From NCBI GenBank assembly GCA_030248065.1, contig JASAMV010000977.1, forward strand, positions 1 to 64,000: 64,000 bases of DNA. Direction: 5' to 3'. The position numbers were made by a program, and so were the translations under genes. The notes under the pieces were generated by a model, which was given only the letters and a program-made list of their open reading frames with translations, made no database searches and was not told the origin of the DNA. How positions within the stretch are numbered: position 1 is the first letter of the stretch; each line of letters opens with the position of its first letter. The DNA comes from Rhynchonema sp. JSB1_4. Its lineage: Eukaryota > Nematoda > Chromadorea > Monhysterida > Xyalidae. Shown here piece by piece: positions 37,801 through 49,800 of this stretch.

Positions 37801-40800
37801 ATTATGTTGTGTCATTGGATACAGAAACTGTTTGCATCCGTTCGTATTATCCACATGCGCACATAACGAGCATACAGGCAGGCAGCGGATCCCCTTTGCC
37901 TGCTGCGTGCGCACTGTTGGCGGCTGTGTGTGGGCGGGTGGTTGACTTCATGCGGTTGTATTTTTTTATTAATACATTTGCGCACCCAAGTATCTTTGCA
38001 AAACTTGCAGCAAAATGCCTTGGGAACATGAAACCGTTATCCGCTTTTCATGCGACAACAATCCGTTAAGAACTTTTTTCGCTTGAACATTGACCAAAAC
38101 TTGGAAAAAAAATTTTTCTTCGAATGTAATTTTTTGAGTCACCCTGTACAGCCATTTAGCACACGTTGGTCAGAAAGCTTCTGCTGGAGCCTGGAATGCG
38201 AATGTTTTTTAAATTTTTCAAAACGGTTCATGCTAGTCCAAGTTATGACGTTTTCAATTTTTTTTGTCCGGGTGCGGAATGGGTACGCAGGTGGAATATA
38301 CAAAAATGGTCATATCTCAGGAAATAAGCTGAGTTGGGCCGAAAAAATTGGTCGGCTTATCTAACTAACAAAGCACGTTAATTTGGCACCCAAAAGTCAA
38401 AAATTTTATTTTGCCTCAAAAATGGTCGATTTTCTCAGGCAAACCGTCTTAAAAAGAATCTCTGTCAGAAAAGCGCAAACTAACGCTGAAACAACAATCA
38501 ATCACCGATATAGTACTTCACCGAAATGCCGCAATCTGTGATCCATATGCGCACGTGGCGCGCACACAACAACCAAAAGAGCAGCAATTCAGGGCAGGCA
38601 GACAGGAGATCGAAGCAGTGACAATCGCGAAAAACAAACAATAATAATAATATAATAATATTACTAGTAAGTGGCACGCTTCAGTGACAAGCAGAAAACA
38701 AACATCTTTTGAGAAAGAAATGACACAGCACTGGGACGGGACCAAAGACATGAGGTGTCAGTGTCACTGCCTACTCAAGATATGTAGCTGGGATAGGAAG
38801 AGCACGGCACGTTCTTTAGCAAGACCGGTACCAACGAAGATTTCATCACAACACAAAATGACTTCGAAGTCGCCTTTAAATCACAGGATCTTGCGTGTTT
38901 GACTTTTTCAGAATGTAGCATATGTACTGTACAGGTGCGATTTATATTGAAAAAACGTATTGTACAAAGGCGCAGTCTAGTCTTGAAGTAGTGCACACTG
39001 TACAATGGCCACGTTCTCAAGAAATGACAGAAACATTGGTAATACGTAATACTATGTACAAGCAAACTAGTAGCAATCGTCGTTTTGGTGGAACGTAAAA
39101 CCGCCAGCTGGTGACACACAAACGAGGGACGGATGGTCAAATAGTAGCCAAGCAAATGAGTACAAGCCAGACCAACTGCGTAGAATACAAAGCTAAGTCG
39201 GTCAGACGCAAGTGCGAGATGTGCCTACGGGGGATAACAAAACGGACAAATGCAAGGTTCCCACTGACTACTAATGAACACCGGCCAAAGGCTGTGTGCA
39301 CGCAATCCATCACCAATCGCGTGTCCCTCGCACAATTTGGGATCGCAACAAAACCACACAACATGAAATTTGTGGAAGAGAAAGCTGACGCACAAACAGA
39401 TCTGAGGGCAGGTCCATGATTAAACGCGGTTTTAGCTGGAAACTTCGTCATGTACTCAAATGAATTCTGTGCATAAAATGGTGTTCTTGTCAAAGACAAG
39501 TACTGCTTTTCAATTTACCGAGCGCTCCACCAGTCATTCTGATGAAAATGCCACAATTGCTCGAAGCAAAAACACGCGCAGAACAACTGTTAGATGTTGG
39601 ACTGCTGGGTTCGACCCAATACACAGGAAATTGAGCGTGTTACTCAAGCCGTGATAATGGTTTCCTGTGCTCGTGGGACCAAATCGACCTGACCAACTTG
39701 ATCGACCAAAGCAATTACAGGGTCGCAGTTGCATTACCGATAATGAGTAACTGCGAAATGAAGTTTGTTTTGAGTGATTAAGGGATGGATGGTGCTGATG
39801 TGACTAATTGTTGAACCCAGTTTGATTGAATTCTACCCGCGTAAGAGTAGTACCGAGATCTGCAATATGCATTTCGCAATGAAAATCTGCAAGTATCGTC
39901 ACAGCAACCAATCACGTAATCGGTCTCTCGACCTGACTCGACCCGAATGCTAGGAAAAGCAAAATGCCTATCGGCTAGGTCTGAAATTGTGTTCAATAGT
40001 TAGTTGCAAACCTCCGTACTGGTAGCCCTCAATGGTTGAAAGGGTAATCACAACTGTCACAAAAAAGGCCACTTAAAAACGATCACAGAAAACGGGACAC
40101 TTACGCGTGTGTACACACGACTAACGCAAAGCGTGACTCAGAGGCAGTGCCAAGTTATGGCGTCATGTAAGCCGCAAGTCGCAGCGGTTAGGGAGCGCGT
40201 TACGCACATGTGATCCATGCATAGGTGCATAAAGCCGGGCTGGATACAGGTTCATGTCCAAAGCACCCGAGGAACCGCAGTTTTCTCGCGGCTTCCAACG
40301 CAAGCAGCAACCAGACGCCCATTGCTACACATGAACAGAGCACAAGTGTGGTTCTGTATGCAGCACAGATGGGCAGCGCAGCGCGGCATTATATTTAGTT
40401 TTGCGGCTGATACGTTACGTAAGCTCGGCCGAGCAATAGCCAGCCACATAGACAGCAACTGTGCAAAATGCGTGTATACATAAAGCAGACTGACTGACGC
40501 TTGCTGCCGCGAGCCCACGCCAAGCCTATCTGATGCCATATATCTATGAACATGGACAGGCGGGCAGGGCAGAAAACGCAACAAAGCCAACGGCTGCATG
40601 ACACCTGACCAACCACTTGATAGTTCGGCGTGATAAAAAAATACAACGGGGAAGCATGTTAAAAGAGGAGAGCCTGGTACATCATATACTAATACTACAG
40701 GAGAAATAGCTGGAATTTCGTAATTTTAGTTAACAGATACAATGGCATGGCGTTACAGCAACAGCAACAGTTGCCAACGCATGCAAACAAAAGCAAACAA

Positions 40801-43800
40801 TCTTACGCCATTGCACACAAAGTAAGAGACCACGCGCAAAATTTGGCGGTAGCTAAGTTCTAGCCAGCTGAACAAAAATTGTCGAAACTTTTGAATAATA
40901 AATGTTAAGTGGAACTGGCCAAACCGAGCGACAGCGCAGAGACCGACGACAACCACACACCAAGGACACGATAAAAAACGAGACACGGTAAAAAAGTTAT
41001 GTAGTAGCACAAACGTTTGGTACGATCCTGGTTGGTTGTTGACGCCACTGCAACAATCGTTCACACCACACAGACAATTGTTTGCTCTTGCTGTCATACT
41101 TGATCTCAGCCTAACACACAGAGTGACCCAAGAACTACAGCTTACAGATAACAAAACAACAGCGAGCCGACGGTTTATGACATTGACAACCAACGACATA
41201 CAAAGTGGGGTATGATTAGTTGAATGTTTAGTTTAGTGCGGTGAACTAAGCCCAAACATAAGGTTTGACGGGGCGGGCGCCAAACAAGAAGTATAAAAGA
41301 TAATAGCACAGCGTCGCAGCGATAACATGTTCTTATCGGGTATTTTCGTAAAAATAAAAAACGGAGGCACAAAGCACCGAGAATTTTCCGATTAGCACCT
41401 AGCAGTACAATGTTCACAGGTTTTTACAGTTGAAAAACACAAAATGCCTCAACCTCACTCACAGCTTGCTGGTTTCTTAAAAATTGGGGTTTCATAAAAA
41501 ACGCATTGCGGGAGCTTAGCAGGCGGGAAAAAACAGATGTCCTTTAAACCATGTGGCAAGCACATGTAAGTACGATTACGAAAATTTTTGATGAAAACCT
41601 AAAACAACACAGAAGTCAATTACATATTCCATTTGCAAAACTTTGAAGATGTGGAACAATTTTACAGCAGGCGTAGTACGTACGCAGTTAAGTGAATGTG
41701 ACTTTTGTGCAAGCCATTTGCAATTTTACAAATGAGCAAAAAGTGCACATTGGAGCATTAGAACAAGCAGCCTAAAAAATTGTCTTGAAATATTCGACCC
41801 TAATTAAGTTTCAAAAAATTCTGCTCAGATTTGGGACGTCGATGCAAAACTAAGTGTTTTCTGCAATGAAATCAACCAGTGCGCAACTAGATTGCCAACG
41901 ATTCTCCTCATTTGCTTTGCTGCCCACATGTGTTTTCCACCATTCAACAACATTGAAGAACAATTTTATGTTCTAGATTTCACAGATGAAACTTGCAAAT
42001 CAAGTACAGAACCGACGTGCGAGACATCTGTTCGCTGCGCACTATGATGCCAATCAGGCAACATAATTGATATCGGTTCAAAAACAGCAGCTGCACGAGA
42101 GAACCAAGTGACGTATGTGGTAACCAACACCAAAACTTTGACATCCGGTGCCAAGACCTGGCGTTCAATCATTGTCCACAACCACACACACCCTATTCTG
42201 TCTTGGGTCGCGTATAACTGATAATATTCATTCCCATTCGGTTTAAACAGTGCTTGTTGTTTTGTGTACATACAGAACTTCTGCGGAACTAAAGTGAGTA
42301 CAAAATGGAACCCGGACCAAATCCAAACATCAAAAGTCACACAACTGTGCCTGTATTTGGCAGCAAAGCAAGACCAGACCTCCAGTTACTTTACTCGGAT
42401 AAAACTGAGCAATTTGACACCATTTACCAGACGTTGTATATACAGTGTACTCAATTGCAGAGCACCGGAAATAAACGTCAATGCACATTTGGGCACAATT
42501 TAGATTAGATAGCGGCGCATTGCACCACAATGTGCATTAAAATTTAGGTGGCCGAATGCACACAGTGTATCTGGGCTTAATTTCGTAGCGTCACTTACTT
42601 TTGCGTTGCACGGGCGCCGGTGCGCGCACCATTTCAGCCAACTTCGACTTGACCTCCTTCTTTGGCTTTGCCTTTTCTGCACTCATACTGGCCTGCAGTG
42701 AGGAAATCAATCAGTTGTTTCAAATACGGCAGAAAAATGCAAAAAAAACACAAATTAATAACGAACCTGCAGCTGCATCATAATTTGTTGGCTTTTGCTG
42801 ATCGGCTTCGGTTTTGAAGGGCGTTGGGCGGCCAGAGCGGCTGGGGTTGGCTGAAAATCACGACTATTTGCTCGCAATCCAATTCCAAGGTTACAAAGAA
42901 ATTCAGATTCGGACAATACGCACTTTGGTCGAAGCAGCCACCACCTTCGATTGTGTCGCGGGCTTGGTCGCAGCAGGAGCCTGCGATTTGGGCGTTTTTT
43001 CTTCAACAATTGGGCTCAAATTCAGACTTTCGATGGGCGCAACTGCAACAAATCATAGTCCGTTCGCGTATAGTTTGCCAAATTGATTGTTTCAGCGCAT
43101 ACTTTTGGGCAAAAAATTCATTGATAAAAACTTACCTAATTGCTGACTGTTTTGTGGTTTTATAACAGGCGTCGAGTTGACACACACCGTGGGACAATCA
43201 CCAGCGGCCAGCTCGAACGTTACATTCATGTTGGTGGCATTCGAGTCATCGGTCTGAAATGACAAAGCAAAGGTTTTATACGTCACCCACATAGCCATCG
43301 CATGTTGCTGGCACCACAACATCGAAGAACGCTTTTGGTGCGAAAATTAGTTCGAACGTGGTTTAGTTCCCACAACGCAATCTACAATTTAAAACACTGA
43401 CGACTTGATCGTCCCTAAATCAATTATGGTGCTGGCCTCGGTCGGCAGTCATGACCTCAACAGAATGTAATTGAACACTGTTCGGTGTGTTGGCTCTAAA
43501 AAGCTGGGAGAGCAGAATGTACGGCAATAGCCTCCCGTAAATTTTTTGGAACGCCCACAACGTTGCGTCTATTCAAGCGACGAGGCACCAAGACAAGAAA
43601 CAAACGAGCCATGGAATTTCGAAATTTTCCCATCTGAACCTTAAAGATTCGTGGGAACAAATTAATTTTGGATTGATTCCGCAAAAATCCAAACTCGAGA
43701 ACAGCGATAATCGAGTTTGCAATGAGTCGAAACCAGCATGCCACAAGAACGGAAATACAAACTGAACAAGTCGGCCCAATGCATGAGCGTACAATGACTG

Positions 43801-46800
43801 ACTGTTCCCTGGTGCTTTGCATTTTCTTGGGCGCACCTTGCACATTGTACGGTTCAAAACACACAGGGAACTGCAGAAATTTAGTGGCAGTTTGCCGCTG
43901 CTGCGACTCTTGGTCTTGGTGTACCAAAATCAAATAAAAACTCTGGCAGCTCGCTCGTCTGCGAGAAGCACTGGCTCTGCCTGCACACTTGAATTTGTGA
44001 TGCGCGCGTGCACTGCGCTCGTTATTCGTGCTCACTCAGCACTTGATGGGGTTCACTACCCCCTGACCAAAGCCAGATCATGATTTCTTGATTGTCCCGC
44101 CTTTGATGCAGCGGGAGGTACGGTACGTTTGCTGTTTACAATACATTTTAGACTTTAGCACACTGGGAAAAATGAACGGCCAAGCCACAAAACCGGACAG
44201 TTACTCACCTCAGGTTCGCACTGGTCGTACGTGGTGTCCAACGCAGCTGTGGCAGGCGAACAGTCCACTGGTGCATCCAGTGAAACGCTGACATCTTTGG
44301 TCGATGACGTCAACGGTTCTGCAACAAGTACTCGTGACGACTTCAATGATTTCCTTTTTCACACTAAAAATAGCAAAAGTCAAGGCCAAAACACCAATTT
44401 GCGGTTCGAAATGCAGATTGCACGCAAGAGATAAAACAACAAGCTCCCAATGTATGTCAGACTCGATACGATACACGCGTGCAAACATAACAGACGAACC
44501 ATGTGCAGCAGCAGCAGCATTCGCTTGTTCATCACTGGTGTCCGCACCATCCTGATATCCCGTGTCAACACTGGCGGCCGAATGCGCACGCTCGTCGATA
44601 GTGTTTGGTGTTGGTGTTGTTGTGCTTGAAACATCGCGTTCCGCGTCTCTGTCACTCGATTCCCGAACCAGATCGATCGGGTCAGCTAAAAATACATACT
44701 GCTAGGTTTCAGACCCTTTTTTTAAAAAAAACGATGATCCTGTGAGTTGCGCACTCAGTGCAGTTCTAGGGGTTGGGCGGTCGGATACTCCAAACCCCTC
44801 GGGCGAGGGGTACTCCGAAATCCCCTCCGCGAAAATTCCGACGTATGTATTTCCAATTCCCTCTGCAGGCCTGGAACTACACAGGCGCACTGCGCACTCA
44901 CCTGCGGATGTTGGCGACGCGGTGTCAAGCGAGTAGGTGGCGTGTCGCATCATCGTCTTGAGCGATGCTGGTGGCGCTTGCGGACTCGGTGTGATGTCCT
45001 ATAACTTGTTGAGAAACTGAAAATGGTTTTTTTGCCAATAACCAGAACATGTCATTTTGAAAACATTGTTCAGTCGGAGGTTTGGAGACGCCGCAAAACA
45101 AATTCCCATGTCATAAAAACAAACCAACCAGCAGATTGGTGTCAACATTGGAAAGATCGATCAAAGTTGAGCTGATATCAGTGGATACGGATCGAGAAAC
45201 CGATTGGGCCGGCAGTGTTGCATCAACATTGCATGGTGATTCTGCAAATCCCTTATGTATAATTATCGTTTGTGCGCACAAACTGGTGGGAAATTTCTTT
45301 AAATCCGATTGCCACTTGAATATTTTGATTTCTGGGCGCATATGGAAGCGGTAGAAGCAGATTTTCTCTATCCGATCCGAGGTTGTCCTCGATGCTGCAC
45401 CGAGCCTAACACGGTCGAACATCTGTTTCGTTGCAAATGCCGACCCGTATCCACGAGCCCAATCGATCTGTGGCGTAACCCGATCAAATGCGCAGAAGAT
45501 CTGTCGGACATCTTCAGTCAACAATGAGACCACGACAACCGAACGTTGGCAAATAATCAATCAATCCGAGGTTGTTATCCAAGTGCGCAGCACACAAATC
45601 ACCCCCCACCATTCTCACCACGCAGTGTTTCATCAGCCAGATGCACTGTCGACGTTGTCGACTCGCTCATCGTCATCGTTGATGCTGGTGTCTTGTCGAT
45701 GTCCGAATCCTGCAGGTCTTGGCGTTCGTCAGTGGGATCGTCAATCGAACTGCGGCGAGAATCTGATGCAGTGACACGGAATTAGCCTTATTACAACTCA
45801 TTTGAAAAAATAACAGCCCACTAAAATTAGAGGTAATACACTACCCACTGGGCTGGGACAAGCACAAGGGAGAGGTCTCCCGTCCCCTCAGAAGTCGATG
45901 ATTCGTGGGCAGGCGCCAGTGTGGAACCCCATGGTAGGGATTTTTACACAGGCCCAGCAACTTGGAGACCATTATTCTGCGTAGAACAGATCCCCGTTCA
46001 TTGCGTGATGTGTGCTGACGACTGTGACAGGACTGTTCCTATTCCTATGCTGCACTATGCCGAAATTCTAATCAAAACGTGTGGTCTCCCTAATAATTTC
46101 GGCCACCCACGACACTTTAGTGTCGCGGGCTTCATCCAGGGTGATTGTTTCTGCGCCCAAGGTTTGTTTTCGGATGTTTTTCAGGCCGACGGCCCACTGC
46201 CCATGCAGGCTGTCTTCGTTCCATTAAACAGTTAGGAACTCTGTGGCTATTGTCGTGTGCTGTGACCAGGGGTGAAAAAGGAATGCAGAAATGGTAAAGC
46301 ACTGGCGGCCGTCCGTTGCCGACTGTGGTGGCAAAAGGCAAACTCTGTGTTGAGCTGTGAAGCTGTGCTTGGCCGATCTTGGCTAGCTCTTAACCTTGAT
46401 CGTTTCCACCCGTCACCACGAGGAGGTGACAGCTACTGCAACGGGCAACAGTGTTGGAGGTACTCTGGAGGGGGATACCTACTGTACCGCGCCCGGAGAG
46501 GGGGGATACCTACTGTACCAGAGCCGATGGCCTGGGGGGTTATGTACCTAGGGTGGGATACGGTGGGGTGGGGGGTGAGGTTATGTGGTGTAAATTTTTA
46601 ATGTGTTTATTATGTGTGGAATCGTGTGAAAACGTGGTATTTGCGCGCGTAGCGCGTGAATTTTGGGTAATTTGAGGCAAAAACCACTGATTTTACATTA
46701 ATTTTGGCCATTTTGGTCAAAAATTGGCACTTTTGAGGCAACATCGGGGGGATACCTACTGTACCGGGGTGAAAATCGGGGGGATACCTACTGTACCATG

Positions 46801-49800
46801 CCAAACATCGGGGGGATACCTACGGCACCAGGCGAGGGGGGGATACCTACTGTACTGGGGGGCAGTGTTGGAGGTACTCTGGAGGGGGGATACCTACTGT
46901 ACCGCGCTCGGAGAGGGGGGATACCTACTGTACCAAAGCCGATGGCCTGGGGGGTTATGTACCTAGGGGGGGTTTGGGGTGTTGGGGGGTTAGGTTTTGG
47001 GGTGAAAATTTTCAATGTTTTTATTATGTGTGGAATCGTGTGAAAACGTAGTACTTGCGCGCGTAGCGCGCGAATTTTGGGTAATTTGAGGCAAAAACCA
47101 CTGATTTTACACTAATTTTGCCCATTTTGGTCAAAAATTGGCACTTTTGGGGCAAAATCGGGGGGATACCTACTGTACCGGGGTGAAAATCGGGGGGGGG
47201 GGGGGGCTACCAACATTAACAAGCCAAACATCGGGGGATCCCTTCTGTAACCGGCGAGGGGGATACCTACTGTACGGGGGGGTTACCCCTCAAACCCCCC
47301 CCACCTCCAACAGTGCTGGGGGGCTACCCCCCAAACCCCCCCCCCCCCACCTCCAACACTGACGGGCAATCCCCTCAAAGGTCACGCACGACCAGTGGTG
47401 AGAGCCTCAACATGGTGAACAAAAAGCCCTTTAAAAACGTCGCTTCTGATCCGTCACTTCTCTATGACCCTGTTGCCCAACCAACCTGTGCTTACGGTCG
47501 ATGAATTGTCGAACGAATTGTGTGATTTGGTCGAGGTAATGTTCGGCGGCGCTTCAATGTCAAACAAATCTTCCGTTGAATCGGCTCTGGCGCTTTGCAA
47601 AGACTGAAAAGAACGAAGAGCGTGATGAATGTGATATTATGAACGGACCGGGCGACAAGAACGATAACGAATCCTAAACGAGAGTACCGAAAAAACCTAC
47701 ATACAGCCCCCGGAATAGAGCCCCTCGCAATACGGCCCCCAAAAAGGAATTAAAAGAACGCCCCAGGTTTAAAAGTTGGCGGGAAAGCTCTTGGTTTGAA
47801 AATAAGGTCGTCCTAGATGTATCTAGTTACCGTAAAAACCTAAATACAAGGGGGGGCTCTATTAATTCACTGACCACATTTTCAAAAAATTATTTTCGTT
47901 TCTCAGCGAGAGCGTTCCAAATCCGGTGTTATTTTCGATCGATATTCCGAGGGGGGCTCTATTCCGGGGGGCTCTATTTAGGTTTTTACGGTATGTGTGT
48001 GTAGTGGTGTGGACGGAGCTGATTGGTCACAGTGATCACGTCACTTTTAAAAAAATCCTGGTCCTCCACATTTGGCGTGGCAAGAAATGAACTGTGGTCA
48101 TAGTATGAGTGAAAAAACAGTGATGGATGCAACCCAAATAGGTTGGCACAAGGGCGTCCATGAATTCACTGACCCCGTTTGGCCCGGGGGGGGGGGGGGG
48201 GGGGGGGGCTCTTGTTAATACGGGGCCAATTTTCGAAACCGAAAGTGATTTACAACCACGTTTTTGTCACGTGTGTTCAATTCCAACACCTTTGGTAAAC
48301 TTGTCGTTCAACTTTCCATCCACACATACAAAATTACTAATTTTGTTGCCTCATGCATTTTTACAGACGCATGGGAAAAGCTAGTCCCGTTTCAAAATTG
48401 ACTTCCCTTTTTCTCAGGCTTAGGCTTGGGCTTAGGCTTAGGCTTAGGCTTAGGCTTACTATTAGGCTTAGGCTTAGGCTTAGGCCAAACCTTGAGCCAA
48501 CCCGTGCCTTCTATCGCGAAATCGAAAATTCGCGTTTTCTCTCTGTCAAGGCAACGGGACTAGCTTTTCCCAACATGCCTGGCTGAGTCTTATCGCAGTC
48601 TATCGGAAGCTGAAGGCGCCGTGACACCAGGCTGACCACACAGCTTCGGAGCAACAAAGTGTGGAATGGTTTACCTCTGACATCCTCACGGCTTTGGTCC
48701 ATGACCCTCTGACACCCCCGGGCCCTGGCTCCACGAACCACCGATAACCCTCAGGACCGATCTTCAGGCACCTTTGAGACTAACGTTTGTGAGCGATTGT
48801 GTGAGTGATTTGGCGGATGAGAACGTCCGATCGCGTTTGACCGACATCAAGCAGACGCGGTCCATCGGTGCGAACACGCCGTGATTCGGTTTGGCCGTGA
48901 AATATGAAAGACCTGTGAAATTGAACAATGAAATTTGTCTTGGTCGTGCGCTGTTTCTGAGGAATTTTCACTGAGTATAAAAACTGGTGCCAAGAGCACG
49001 GTACTGCATACAAGTATCACAAACGCAAAAAAGGGCGCAGCATCCCACGACGAAGTATCCCCCATTTTGTTCGAGTGGGGCACAGCGTCGTATTCAGCAA
49101 TATGACGAAATATCCCACAAAAACAACGCAGTATCCTAATAACGTGTGCTCTGCTGCTTCAGCCAAGTTAATCCATGGTTCGACTGAGGTGTTGTACAAT
49201 GGATAGGAGTGTGGCCTTAGAGGCTTTGTGCTGGGCTTTTTACTAGCCCTATGGTTATGATTTGGCTTGGGCTTACATAATTGGGCCTAGGCTTGGGCTT
49301 ATGGGTTTTTCTGTGATTGGTTTAGGCCCAGGGTTATGGTTTGTCGAAGACCAATTACATTGCGATGTTGCTGGGTTTGGGATACTGTGCCGGTTTTTGG
49401 GACACTCCGTCTGTTTTTTGGGAGACTGCGTCACTGTGTTTGGTTCGGGATACTTCCACATACTGTACGTAGTCCAGCAACAGACGGGGGACGTTTTGGG
49501 ATACTTGGTCGTAGTATCAAGAGCACATGAGCATTTCTCTTCTGGTCACGTCAGAGAAGCAGCACAATGATGCACTTTTTGTCAGTGCACTGGCTTTCCA
49601 ACACCAGAGACAGAGAGAGAGAGCCTTTGGGGGACACACAGAGTATCTATACAGTATGTATGCGTACTATACGTACAGTACATGCATGCATGTATCAAAA
49701 AGGCTATTGACAAAAGCAACCAATCGCTTTATTTTTTCTTTGATGCAAAGCTCTCAGAAATGCCAACGTCGAGCGGTCAGTATGTTAAAGGGGTGGTGCC

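Larger units (their letters stand above)
34786..38464. mobile_element. 3.7-kb element with ~0.7-kb terminal inverted repeats
   Basis: The left arm (about 34786-35465) and right arm (about 37733-38464) are diverged inverted copies of one sequence. Matching blocks include TTTTTAAGACGG plus TTGCCTGAGA at the tips, GGACAAAAAAACTGAAACGTC against its partner near 38255, TTTGAAAAATTTAAAAAACA, and CAGTGTGACTCAAAAG with TCTGACCTTGGTGAAAAG. The unmatched interior (35466-37732) holds no transposase I recognise, but does hold an exon-like gene fragment on the minus strand and a hAT-like insertion. It lies wholly in the 9.2 kb CLIP intron. Confidence 0.75.

Noticed and set aside
48419..48486. TTAGGC tract considered as a true chromosome end
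   Set aside because: Short, internal, bounded by inverted arms, and inside an intron of an intact gene.
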